Shown: positions 1-8,531 of the stretch, piece by piece
Numbering within the stretch: position 1 is the stretch's first letter
How the letters are laid out: each line of letters starts with the position of its first letter
DNA from: Verrucomicrobiia bacterium
GTDB lineage: Bacteria; Verrucomicrobiota; Verrucomicrobiia; Palsa-1439
DNA length: 64,000 bases
Direction: 5' to 3'
Assembly: GCA_022072455.1 (NCBI GenBank)
Contig: JAJVHY010000004.1
Location: 186,001-250,000 of the forward strand
The notes under the pieces: generated by a model
Seen by the model: only the letters and a program-made list of their open reading frames with translations
Databases searched by the model: none
Told to the model about the DNA's origin: nothing
Program-made: the position numbers and the translations under genes

Positions 1-96
1 TCGCAAACACAACAGTATCAGTCGTAGTCACGTCTAGTAATCAAGCCTGTGGTGAAATAGGTTCGGGTTGAATTGGTGTAGATTGCGCTGAAAAAC

Positions 97-993
97 ATGA
101 GGTGTCACTTACGAGAACTGTCGGCGACCAAGCCACAGGGCGTGAAGGGGTTGATCTGCTCTTCAAGACATGGATTCGCTCATGCACAAGCCAACCGAGC
201 ATTCACGCTCATCGAGCTGCTGGTCGTAATCGCCATCATCGCGTTGCTGGCGGCGCTGCTCTTGCCGTCACTTCGCAGTGCCCGTGGAACCGCCAGACGA
301 TCGGCTTGTCTAAACAATCTGCGACAAATCACCGTCGGGCTATTGGCTTACACAGACGATTACCAGGGGTTTCTGCCGCCCTACCGACACGATAGTCTTG
401 GCAACTACTGGTATCTCTGGATGCATCGCCTCACGAGAGACGGTTATCTGGGCGCCTCTGCCAATTGGAATAACAATGGTAATTATCCCAAAGGCGTCTG
501 GCGTTGTCCGAGTGAACGTTATGCCCCCGGTGATGGTCCCTACCCACTGAATAATGGCTGGAAAGGGTCGCATTACGGATTAAATGGGGCGGTTTTTCAC
601 CGCAACCCCGTTCCCGGCGCGCCGGCCGGCTTTGTGAATCTGACCACTCATGAGCAGATCTACAGCGGTAACATTAAAACCATCAGCCGTCCTGCGGACT
701 TTTACCTTCTCGCCGATGCGAGCGTGGACAGTGGAGGCCTTGGAGTTGGTTGGTCAACCTCCCCCGGTTTCTTTAAATACAGTTCGAGTGATACCTCGGC
801 GAATATCGAGACCCATTCATACAGCCTGTTGATGCCCTTCTGGCGGCACGAGACCGGCGTCACGATGGGGTATATTGACGGGCATGTCGAGTTTTTGAAC
901 GTCAATAACTACTTCACGTCCGGGCGTTCCTATGGTCAGCATGGCCACTGCATGAGCAGTCGCGATGGCTGGACCGGTGGCAGTTGGGATTAA
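97..993 (+). CDS. Type II secretion-type prepilin (H-X9-DG family), copy 1
   Basis: This encodes a 298-residue pseudopilin-like protein. Residues 36-47 read [12 protein letters not shown], the class III prepilin signal, with Glu40 at position +5 of the mature protein and a hydrophobic helix to about residue 60. The residue before the cut is Ala35 rather than the usual Gly. Near the C-terminus a His is followed by nine residues and Asp-Gly (ending GYIDGH), the signature of the large prepilin family expanded in Verrucomicrobia, Lentisphaerae and Planctomycetes. No secretion-machine gene is nearby, so the assembly partner is unknown. The ATG at 97 is the only ATG ahead of the signal; the 35-residue leader is long for a prepilin. 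A second prepilin follows after 22 nt. The family call is secure; the substrate or role is not known. Confidence 0.9.
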   Translation: MRCHLRELSATKPQGVKGLICSSRHGFAHAQANRAFTLIELLVVIAIIALLAALLLPSLRSARGTARRSACLNNLRQITVGLLAYTDDYQGFLPPYRHDSLGNYWYLWMHRLTRDGYLGASANWNNNGNYPKGVWRCPSERYAPGDGPYPLNNGWKGSHYGLNGAVFHRNPVPGAPAGFVNLTTHEQIYSGNIKTISRPADFYLLADASVDSGGLGVGWSTSPGFFKYSSSDTSANIETHSYSLLMPFWRHETGVTMGYIDGHVEFLNVNNYFTSGRSYGQHGHCMSSRDGWTGGSWD

Positions 994-1015
994 GACCAAC
1001 GCACGACAGAACGAG

Positions 1016-1888
1016 ATGAGAACTTCACCGCCGCTTCTCCATGGACAAGCGCATTCGGTGGGGCGCAACCGAGCATTCACACTCATCGAATTACTGGTCG
1101 TGATTGCGATCATTGCTTTGTTGGCAGCCTTGCTGCTGCCGTCCCTGCAGAACGCCCAAGAGTCCGCCCGCATCACCGCCTGCATCAATAATCTCAAGCA
1201 GATCGGCACGGCGGTCCAAGTCTATATTGATGATGCGGACGACTATTTCCCGCTGATTCACGTCGGAAACAACAGTCCACGGTTGACAATGTTCGACCGT
1301 CTGGCTGAGACCCGTTATCTCCCGACCCGGACCTATCCGCACCCAGTGGACGGCCCGATCGTCGGAGTGGATGTTTTCCGGTGCCCGACACTGCAACGAA
1401 AATATGGCGGCAGGCTCTGGCCTCTCAACAACAACACAGCCGGGTCCTACCAGTGCAACTACAGCAGCAGCGCTATCCCCGGTCTCCTGAATGGGACCAA
1501 TGGCCCGACGGCGGGTTACCGGAACGGCTATTATGGCCCTTACAAGATCACCGAGATTGTGCAACCGTCTGTCTGCATCATCGCTGGTGACGCGGTGGTG
1601 AAAGTTGCCGACAGCGGAGGTTGGGTGTTCGGCGCCGCCTATCGCGCCGCCAGTGAGGCCCGCATTGGTCTCGGCAACTCGTACTCCGGGATCTTCGGGC
1701 AACACTGGTTGTCCACCGGAAATCCGGGTCCATGGGTCGGCTACACGACCCACAACAGCCCCAACCTTCTGTTCGTGGACGGCCATATCTCCCGCTGGAA
1801 ATACGGTACCCATTTTGATGCAACCACCGGTGCACCCGATTTGCCGAACCGGATGGTGAGCTACGACGCCAGCGGCCCGACGTGGTAA
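1016..1888 (+). CDS. Type II secretion-type prepilin, copy 2
   Basis: This 290-residue protein has the same architecture as its upstream neighbour: a short basic leader, [12 protein letters not shown] from residue 21, Glu25 at +5, a hydrophobic helix, then a globular domain rich in Gly, Asn and Tyr. A His-x8-Asp-Gly stretch ([11 protein letters not shown]) stands where the H-X9-DG signature is expected. I chose ATG 1016 because it lies just after the stop of copy 1 and gives a 20-residue leader; an in-frame ATG at 965 would extend it by 17 residues and overlap copy 1 by 29 nt. As in copy 1, Ala precedes the cleavage site. The two genes are probably co-transcribed and descend from a duplication, although the globular parts have diverged strongly. 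Confidence 0.88.
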   Translation: MRTSPPLLHGQAHSVGRNRAFTLIELLVVIAIIALLAALLLPSLQNAQESARITACINNLKQIGTAVQVYIDDADDYFPLIHVGNNSPRLTMFDRLAETRYLPTRTYPHPVDGPIVGVDVFRCPTLQRKYGGRLWPLNNNTAGSYQCNYSSSAIPGLLNGTNGPTAGYRNGYYGPYKITEIVQPSVCIIAGDAVVKVADSGGWVFGAAYRAASEARIGLGNSYSGIFGQHWLSTGNPGPWVGYTTHNSPNLLFVDGHISRWKYGTHFDATTGAPDLPNRMVSYDASGPTW

Positions 1889-2036
1889 ACTTGCGTGAGA
1901 GAAAGGGCGACACACACATTGGTTCGGGTTTCTGGCACGCCATCGAACACAGCACTCCGCGCGGCTGATTCCAACGTCGAATTCACAAGAAATCCCCAAA
2001 GAGGAAAATCCACCAAATCACCGGCCACTCGTTACC

Positions 2037-3968
2037 ATGAGAACCAACCCATCACTTACTGCGGTGCCGTTCACGCTGGTCAGGCTTACTGACAAGTTTT
2101 GGGCGCCGCGCCAGGCGGTCAACCGGCGCGTCACGCTGCCCATCGAATATGAACAGTGCCGGGTGACAGGCCGGATTGCGGCTTTCCGTCTCGCTTGGAA
2201 ACCGGGTCAACCCAATCGGCCGCACATTTTCTGGGATTCCGACGTCGCCAAGTGGATCGAGACGGCGGCGTATAGTTTGCAGACGCATCCCGACAAGCAG
2301 CTTGAACGAAGCGTCGATAAAGTCATCGGCTTGATTGCCAAAGCCCAACAGCCGGACGGCTACTTGAACACATATTTCACCGTGGTCGCGCCCGAGAAAC
2401 GCTGGACGAATCTCGCCGACAATCACGAGTTGTATTGCGCGGGGCACCTGATGGAAGCCGCCGTGGCTTATTTCCACGCCACCGGCAAACGCCAATTTCT
2501 CGACGTGATGAGCCGGTATGCGGATTACATCGGTCAAGTGTTTGGGCGGCGCCCCGGGCAGAAGCGCGGTTATTGCGGCCACGAGGAAATCGAGTTGGCG
2601 TTAGTCAAATTGTTCCACGCAACCGGCGAACGGCGTTATCTGGAGTTGGCCCAGTACTTCATCGACGAGCGCGGTCAGGAACCGAACTACTTCCGGCTGG
2701 AACGTGAGATCCGCCAGTTGAAGGATCCGGCGCCGCGGAAGTCGGCGCACTGGGACTTAAGCTATTATCAGGCTCACCAACCCGTGCGGGAACAATCGCA
2801 AGTCGTCGGTCACGCCGTCCGCGCCATGTATCTCTACAGCGGCATGGCCGACGTCGCCCGGGAAGCCACTGATCCGACACTCCTTCCGGCACTGCGAAAA
2901 CTGTGGCAGCATCTCACCCAGAAGCACCTTTACATTACCGGTGGCATCGGCTCGACGCGCGCTAACGAAGGGTTCACGTTCGACTACGACTTGCCGAACG
3001 AATCCGCGTACTGCGAGACCTGCGCGGCGGTGGGGCTGGTGTTCTGGGCGCACCGGATGTTGCAGTTGACGGGCGCAAGCGAGTTTGCCGACGTGATGGA
3101 ACGCGCTTTGTTCAACGGCTGCCTGAGCGGGGTCAGTCTGGATGGACGCCGGTTTTTCTACGCGAATCCGTTAGCGGTTTATCCAGCCGCGACGCGGGGC
3201 GCAGCGGGCCACGTGGCGGGGCAACGCCAGCCGTGGTTCGACTGCGCTTGTTGCCCGCCCAATCTCGCGCGACTCATCGCCTCGGTCGGGCAATACTTCT
3301 ATTCCGAAAACGCAACAACCGCCGCCGTGCACCTCTACGGGCAAGGCGAAACCAAACTGCACGTCGCCCAACAAACAGTGCGTCTGCAGGTCACGACCGA
3401 GTATCCGTGGAGCGGCGCGGTCAAACTGCGCGTGACGCCCGAACGAGCCGCGCGATTTACGCTTGCCTTGCGCATCCCGGATTGGTGTCCGTCGTTCACA
3501 CTTTTCGTAAACAACAAACCCGTCGCGGTAAAACCGTCGCAGGGTTATGTACGGCTGACCCGAACATGGCGGGGAGGCGACAGCATCCGGCTCATGCTGG
3601 CGATGCCGGTCCTGCAGATCGAGGCGAACCCGCAAGTGCGGATGAACTGTGGTCGCGTCGCCTTGCAGCGGGGGCCGATTGTTTACTGTTTTGAGCAGGC
3701 GGACAACGGCCCCGAATTGAACGACCTGTGTTTACCGCCGGAGACCCGGTTCATTCCCGTTCACCGCGACCGTCAACTGGGCGGGGTCACGGTGCTGCGC
3801 AGCCACGCATGGCGCCGGCAACCGCAGCCCTGGCGGAACGGATCCTTGTATCGCAATGACCCAACACCGCGCCACCGCGTCTCGATCACCGCAGTCCCGT
3901 ATTGCGTTTGGGGAAACCGGCGCCCAGGCGAGGAAATGCTCGTGTGGCTGAATCGAGCCAGTTCGTAA
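2037..3968 (+). CDS. GH127-type beta-L-arabinofuranosidase (DUF1680 family)
   Basis: This 643-residue protein matches the GH127 family, whose characterised members release L-arabinofuranose from beta-arabino-oligosaccharides with a zinc-bound cysteine nucleophile. The start (RLTDKFWAPRQ) and the (alpha/alpha) toroid segments ending in Trp/His-rich stretches are family-like. By comparison with the Bifidobacterium enzyme HypBA1, Glu311 would be the acid/base, Glu327 and Cys329 (motif YCETC) zinc ligands, and Cys405-Cys406 (motif FDCACCPPN) the nucleophile and the last ligand, so the active site looks intact. There is no signal peptide, so it should act in the cytoplasm on imported oligosaccharides. 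No strong ribosome site precedes ATG 2037. It is separated from the prepilins by 148 nt and is convergent with the PEP-CTERM block. Substrate is inferred from family only. Confidence 0.9.
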   Translation: MRTNPSLTAVPFTLVRLTDKFWAPRQAVNRRVTLPIEYEQCRVTGRIAAFRLAWKPGQPNRPHIFWDSDVAKWIETAAYSLQTHPDKQLERSVDKVIGLIAKAQQPDGYLNTYFTVVAPEKRWTNLADNHELYCAGHLMEAAVAYFHATGKRQFLDVMSRYADYIGQVFGRRPGQKRGYCGHEEIELALVKLFHATGERRYLELAQYFIDERGQEPNYFRLEREIRQLKDPAPRKSAHWDLSYYQAHQPVREQSQVVGHAVRAMYLYSGMADVAREATDPTLLPALRKLWQHLTQKHLYITGGIGSTRANEGFTFDYDLPNESAYCETCAAVGLVFWAHRMLQLTGASEFADVMERALFNGCLSGVSLDGRRFFYANPLAVYPAATRGAAGHVAGQRQPWFDCACCPPNLARLIASVGQYFYSENATTAAVHLYGQGETKLHVAQQTVRLQVTTEYPWSGAVKLRVTPERAARFTLALRIPDWCPSFTLFVNNKPVAVKPSQGYVRLTRTWRGGDSIRLMLAMPVLQIEANPQVRMNCGRVALQRGPIVYCFEQADNGPELNDLCLPPETRFIPVHRDRQLGGVTVLRSHAWRRQPQPWRNGSLYRNDPTPRHRVSITAVPYCVWGNRRPGEEMLVWLNRASS

Positions 3969-4022
3969 ACTGGTGCCGCAGGAGCATCGCTCTTCGAACA
4001 CCGTCCTTCTGCCGATTTGCGG

Positions 4023-4140
4023 TTACCGGGGCTGCGGCGTTCGCTGGTACTTTTGCGGGCTGACGCCCAAAACTTTGAAGAATTGTCAGGTACATCCGCG
4101 ACAATCTGTGCTCTCCGTAACGCGGCCGGGTCAAAAGGCA
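4023..4140 (-). pseudogene. Remnant of the C-terminus of an AraC-family regulator
   Basis: Read on the minus strand, the segment ending at the TAA at 4023-4025 translates as FFKVLGVSPQKYQR plus a short tail, which matches the last helix of AraC/XylS regulators (consensus FKK..G.SP..YR). Just upstream another frame gives RRAQIVADVPDNS, similar to the preceding recognition helix (I..IA....D.S.F). A frameshift and a stop separate the two pieces and nothing longer is open, so this looks like the decayed end of a regulator gene. The similarity is judged by eye over about 30 residues and is therefore only suggestive. Confidence 0.38.
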
Positions 4141-4216
4141 ACGGCCGCGCCAGCGTGAGTAGCCAGATGTGCCGGTAAGGGAACATTGGGTACGGTGAGG
4201 TTGCTGGCGCGGCCGT
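4141..4216. repeat. Perfect 14-bp inverted repeat between convergent genes
   Basis: The arms 4141-4154 (acggccgcgccagc) and 4203-4216 (gctggcgcggccgt) are perfect reverse complements, separated by 48 nt. The element sits between the convergent ends of the GH127 gene and the first PEP-CTERM gene and could act as a bidirectional terminator, but the loop is long and there is no T-run, so a relic of a small mobile element is equally possible. Confidence 0.5.
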
Positions 4217-4231
4217 GTGGATTGATCAAAC

Positions 4232-7200
4232 TTATTTTCGCGCCCGCCGGCGACGGGCGGCCCAGAAGGTCAAAGCACCGGCTAGCCACAGCACGAAGAC
4301 GTTGGGTTCAGGGACAACCGACACGACAGTCTGCCCCAGCACCCCAAATTCCAGCACGTAGCCATTCTGGCTAAACGCTGCTTCATTGACGGTCTTCCAG
4401 TACACCAACGCGCCGGCCCCGGGTCCGGATACGCTGAAAGTCGCATTGCTGAGCTTGTCGTCAAACAACGCACTGTTGTCCGTGTAGAACCCACCGCGGA
4501 ACACGTTCGTCTGCCCAACGACCAAGGCCGCACTCACCTTCAGATTGACCGTGTTCGTAATCCCCAAGGCCACGGTAAACGGCAGGCTGTTGGTGATCCG
4601 TAACACATCATTTCCACTCGCTCCCGCCTGCGTGTAGTCTGGCGAGCCGAGTTGGGTGAACTCGAAAGTGAAATCCAGCCCGCCGCTCGGATTCAGTTGG
4701 TCGACGGTGAGGATGCCCGGATTGAGACCGGGGGCGACCGTGCCGCTCCCACTGATCACGCGCGCGATTGTGCCGGTGCCGTACAGAGTTGTCCCGGTGG
4801 CCAGGCTCAAGTCGCTGCCAGCCGAAATGGAAGCGTTTGCGATCAAGCCCCCGCCGGAAACTGTGAGCGCGCCGCTGGAAGTGTAATCCGCGCTCAAGCG
4901 CAAGACGCCGGGACCAGTCTTCGTCAAACCGCCACTGCTGCCACTGAGAATACCGGCCAACTCAGCATCCACAAATGCGCTGCCATTGTCCACCTGCACC
5001 GTGCGTTGCGCGCTGCCCAAATCAATCGGGTTGATGAACTTCACCGTGCTGTCGGACGTGGTCGCGCCCAAAATCAGCGCGCTGCTGGTCGGGACGAAGT
5101 TACCGCTGCCCCACGTCACGCCCGCCCCGGCCCCACCGAGATTAACGGAAAGGGTGCCGCCACGAGCGCTGAATCCGCCGCTGCCCGTCCATTGCAACGA
5201 GCCGGCACTGGTGCCGAGACTGCGACTGAATGTGCCGGACGTTTCCAGCACGCCTCCATTGAGTTTGAGATTGCTGGCGGCTGGCAATCCACCGCCGTCA
5301 GTCGCCCGCAACACACCGCTGACAATCTCGGTGACGCCGGAGTAGGTGTTCGCGCCGGTCAGTTCCAGTACGCGACTGCCCCGCTTGACCAACCCAACTG
5401 TGCTGTCGGAACCACTGATCACCCCATTGGCAATCATGTTACCATTGAGCGTGTTGAAGGCGCGGGAGCCGCTGTCCAAGACCAAGGGCAGGTTGATCGT
5501 CTGGGTGTTGGCGCTGCGGTTGATCACGTCGCCGACGAGATTGACTGTATTGGTGCCAGCCGCCATTCCATTCAAGACAAACGTGCCCGCGCTGTTGGTG
5601 AACATGATCCCGGCGAACTTGGTGTTTGAGATGAAGTTATTCGTGTTGATGGGCTTGGCATTTCCATCAAAGAGCAATTGGTCATACGCGACCGGCGCCG
5701 GCCCGCTCCCGCCGCCCCAGTTTGTCGAATTCATCCAATAAGTGTCGGTCGAATTGGAGCCTGGATTCCATCCCTGCCCGGTGCCGCCGATGGCCAAGGT
5801 CACATACCCGGCCGATACACCGAAGTTGTACGTGCGGGTGTTCGCCTGATTGCCGACGGTGAAAGCGGTTTCACCGGCCCCGCCGATGGCGCCGTCGTGC
5901 TGGATGAGGTAGTACAACCCGACCGTGTCAAAGCGGACGGTGGAATTGTTGGTGTACAGCAGTACGGTTCCGCCGTTGATGGTCAACCCGCCGGGCGTGG
6001 TGACGCTCAGCTTATCGTTGTCGAGGCCGGTATTGAGGAACTCAAACGGCAGATACCCGCCGTTAACAGTGAGGCTTCCCAGCGTGAGGGTGGCGAGACT
6101 GTTATTGCCGGCCGTGAGCGTGCCGGTGTTGAGGACCATGCTCCCGGAGATTGTGCCGTTGCCGGTGACGAACCCGCCGCCCACGGTCACCGTACTGGCC
6201 GCCCCCGCGCCGGCACTCGCCCCGGTATTGTTGACGAACAACGTGCCACTATTGACCCCGATGTTGCCGGCAACGCCCGTGCCGCCGGCATTGTTCAACA
6301 CGAAATTGCCGCCACTGACAGTGACCGGCGCCGCTGCACCCAGTCCGGTGCTGGTGGAATTGGCGATCGTGAGAGTACCGGCGCTGACGACTACCGGCGC
6401 GGAAAAGTCGTTGTTCCCGGCCAGAATCACCGTGCCGGCATCCTGCTTGGTGAGTTGGTTGGCGCTACCGGTCATCACCCCGTTGATCGTGAAGGTATTC
6501 CCGCCATCGGCGCCAATGGCGATGTTGCCGCCGATCAGGGTGTTGGTAATCGTCGCGTCGAGCGTGGCCCCGTTGCCTTTGAGATAGGAATTCGTCAACA
6601 GATTGATCCCCTTCTCGAACGAGTGAACGCCGCTGCCGAGTTGGAGAGTCGCGTTGTTGACGCCGTTGCCGACGACAAACGCCAAGCCATTGCTGTACGT
6701 CGCGCTCGTGACGCCGATGGTGCCGGAGTTGAAAGCGACCACGTTGGCGGCGTTGGTGACCCGCAGCGCACTGGCCCAGACTGCGCCGCCGTTGACGATC
6801 AACTGGTTGTTGGCGGTCGCGGCAGGGCCACCCGGGCCGGTCTTGCCGACGGTAATGTTGGCATTGGTGACGACACCACCGGTGTTGACCGTCACGCTGT
6901 TGTGAATCGCATTCGAACCAATGATGAGTTCGCCGCCGGACAGGTTCCACAACCCACCGCTCGACACCACGGCGGCATTGGTGGATGAACCGCTGCCGAT
7001 GATGCTCGCTGGGGTTAACAACAGCGCGTTGGTAATATTCAGCTGATTATAGCCGCCGCTGACATTTGCACCCACGATGATTCCCCAATTCGTAACCGTG
7101 CTGGACAACCCAAATCCACCGACATTGTACTGATTGCTCGCGGACGAGCTGGTGCCACCCACCGTGACAGCCCGACTAAAGAATTTTCCTCCATCCTGAA

Positions 7201-8377
7201 TTGTCAGCACTGAGGATTTTGCCCCCGCGGTTCCCACGTTGATCGCCCCAGCATTGGTCACCGTACCGCCGGTGACGGTCAGGGTGTTGCTAAACCCGGT
7301 ACCGCTGCCGATACTGATATTACCGGCCGACGGGTTCCAGGTCGCGTTGGCGTACACGCTGATGTTGTTGTTTGAGGCAACATTCTCCCCAATGTTGACG
7401 GCGCCGACTGTCGTCCATCGAGCATTGGTCAAAATGATGCTGTTATCGCGTGCCCCATTTTGGCTGATGTAGATTGCCCCGTTCGCCGCGGTCGACTCGG
7501 CCCCCAGTCCACCGATTCGGTACGTGTTGTTACTGCCACTCCCAAGAGCAATGTACACGTCGCCACCAAACAACTTGGCCCCGTTGGAAAGGATCAACGA
7601 GTTCCAACTCGCACCGCCGCCACCCACCTGCATGTTGACGGTGGTGCCGACGTTGGTCAGAGTAACACTACCGCTGACCGTGAGGACGTTGCCGGTCGCG
7701 GCAGTGTAGCCAACGTAGAACCCCCTACCACCGTGGTTCCAAACTCCACCGGTCTGGCTGATTGTGGTGATTGTGGCGTTCATGTTCGAAAAATTGTTAC
7801 CAAGCGTGAGGTTACCGGTGGGGTTCGACCAGAATAGTTTGCCGCCTTCGTTGAGGTAAATCGTAGGTTGGTTGCCGGACAGGACCAGCGTGGTAATGCC
7901 GGTCACCACGCCGCCATTGTCAATCTGCAGGCGCGCTCCGGTGCCCAGCCGCAACCCGGTATTGGTGAGAATCGTCGGCGAGGACACGCCGTTGGTGATG
8001 ATCACCGTAGTCAGTTGACCAAGCGAACTAATCGTACTCAGAAAGTTGATATTCAGTCGTCCAATCGGGTCGGCCAGCCCAGAATTCAGAATCACCGTGT
8101 ACGAGGCCGTGTCATTGGTCAGAACGACCCAGTCGTCGGGAGTGCTGGAGTTGGCACCAGGGTATGCGCCGTCCGGTGCACTCGACCACCAGATCGCCGA
8201 ATTTGTCCAGTACAACGGGTCACCGGACAAATTCGCCACCGAACTGGTCACCTGAGCCGAAGTGGAGGGAGCCAAAACGGGGAACAGCAGGAGCGCGCCA
8301 GCTACACCGAGCCAACGCGCCGTGCCAAGAAAACGAGTTGCCCCGCGTCTTGATTTGTTATTGCTATAAAAACTCAC
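4232..8377 (-). CDS. PEP-CTERM surface protein with autotransporter-type beta-strand repeats, copy A
   Basis: This 1381-residue protein has an N-terminal signal peptide (hydrophobic WLGVAGALLLFPVLAPST, then SAQ), a very long Gly/Asn/Thr-rich beta-helical body, and a C-terminal PEP-CTERM sorting signal: VVPEP, a membrane helix, then RRRRARK. The second half holds several PATR-like repeats of the form LTKxGxGxLxLxGxNxYSG (for example TKTGPGVLRLSADYTSSG). PEP-CTERM proteins are handled by an exosortase, which is not in this window; the product should be exported and possibly attached to the outside. The first half is strikingly similar to copy B, even in DNA, while the C-terminal third differs. 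Translation appears to start at a GTG; no ATG is available before the signal peptide and the ribosome site is weak. Ligand and function are unknown. Confidence 0.9.
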   Translation of the reverse strand: MSFYSNNKSRRGATRFLGTARWLGVAGALLLFPVLAPSTSAQVTSSVANLSGDPLYWTNSAIWWSSAPDGAYPGANSSTPDDWVVLTNDTASYTVILNSGLADPIGRLNINFLSTISSLGQLTTVIITNGVSSPTILTNTGLRLGTGARLQIDNGGVVTGITTLVLSGNQPTIYLNEGGKLFWSNPTGNLTLGNNFSNMNATITTISQTGGVWNHGGRGFYVGYTAATGNVLTVSGSVTLTNVGTTVNMQVGGGGASWNSLILSNGAKLFGGDVYIALGSGSNNTYRIGGLGAESTAANGAIYISQNGARDNSIILTNARWTTVGAVNIGENVASNNNISVYANATWNPSAGNISIGSGTGFSNTLTVTGGTVTNAGAINVGTAGAKSSVLTIQDGGKFFSRAVTVGGTSSSASNQYNVGGFGLSSTVTNWGIIVGANVSGGYNQLNITNALLLTPASIIGSGSSTNAAVVSSGGLWNLSGGELIIGSNAIHNSVTVNTGGVVTNANITVGKTGPGGPAATANNQLIVNGGAVWASALRVTNAANVVAFNSGTIGVTSATYSNGLAFVVGNGVNNATLQLGSGVHSFEKGINLLTNSYLKGNGATLDATITNTLIGGNIAIGADGGNTFTINGVMTGSANQLTKQDAGTVILAGNNDFSAPVVVSAGTLTIANSTSTGLGAAAPVTVSGGNFVLNNAGGTGVAGNIGVNSGTLFVNNTGASAGAGAASTVTVGGGFVTGNGTISGSMVLNTGTLTAGNNSLATLTLGSLTVNGGYLPFEFLNTGLDNDKLSVTTPGGLTINGGTVLLYTNNSTVRFDTVGLYYLIQHDGAIGGAGETAFTVGNQANTRTYNFGVSAGYVTLAIGGTGQGWNPGSNSTDTYWMNSTNWGGGSGPAPVAYDQLLFDGNAKPINTNNFISNTKFAGIMFTNSAGTFVLNGMAAGTNTVNLVGDVINRSANTQTINLPLVLDSGSRAFNTLNGNMIANGVISGSDSTVGLVKRGSRVLELTGANTYSGVTEIVSGVLRATDGGGLPAASNLKLNGGVLETSGTFSRSLGTSAGSLQWTGSGGFSARGGTLSVNLGGAGAGVTWGSGNFVPTSSALILGATTSDSTVKFINPIDLGSAQRTVQVDNGSAFVDAELAGILSGSSGGLTKTGPGVLRLSADYTSSGALTVSGGGLIANASISAGSDLSLATGTTLYGTGTIARVISGSGTVAPGLNPGILTVDQLNPSGGLDFTFEFTQLGSPDYTQAGASGNDVLRITNSLPFTVALGITNTVNLKVSAALVVGQTNVFRGGFYTDNSALFDDKLSNATFSVSGPGAGALVYWKTVNEAAFSQNGYVLEFGVLGQTVVSVVPEPNVFVLWLAGALTFWAARRRRARK
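7428..7723. repeat. Near-identical DNA block shared with copy B (partner 9850-10157)
   Basis: This segment of copy A and 9850-10157 of copy B align almost base for base, including an uninterrupted 44-nt identity (7494-7537 with 9916-9959). Differences are mainly third-base changes and a short insertion. It indicates recent duplication or gene conversion between the two PEP-CTERM genes. Confidence 0.85.
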
Positions 8378-8474
8378 GCGCTAGTTCCAAGAACAACCTA
8401 TTGCTTGTAATTCCTCACCGTCCACCACGCGCTTTCTGTTCAACTAGTGAATCTTACGACAGAATCCACCCGCC

Positions 8475-8504
8475 ACAATCTGAATTTGCGCCATTCTTTG
8501 TCAA
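8475..8504 (-). promoter_or_regulatory. Possible sigma-70-like promoter for copy A
   Basis: On the minus strand a perfect TTGACA (8499-8504) is followed after 18 nt by GATTGT (8475-8480), a poor -10 match, about 95 nt ahead of the GTG start. Only the -35 hexamer is convincing. Confidence 0.22.
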
Positions 8505-8531
8505 AATTGCGCCAACTGAACCGCGCCAGCC

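Noticed and set aside
4652-6988. Long open plus-strand frames (325 and 436 codons) opposite PEP-CTERM copy A
   Set aside because: They are antisense to a convincing repeat protein; the translations are Ala/Gly/Arg-rich with no motif, as expected from GC-rich repetitive DNA read backwards.
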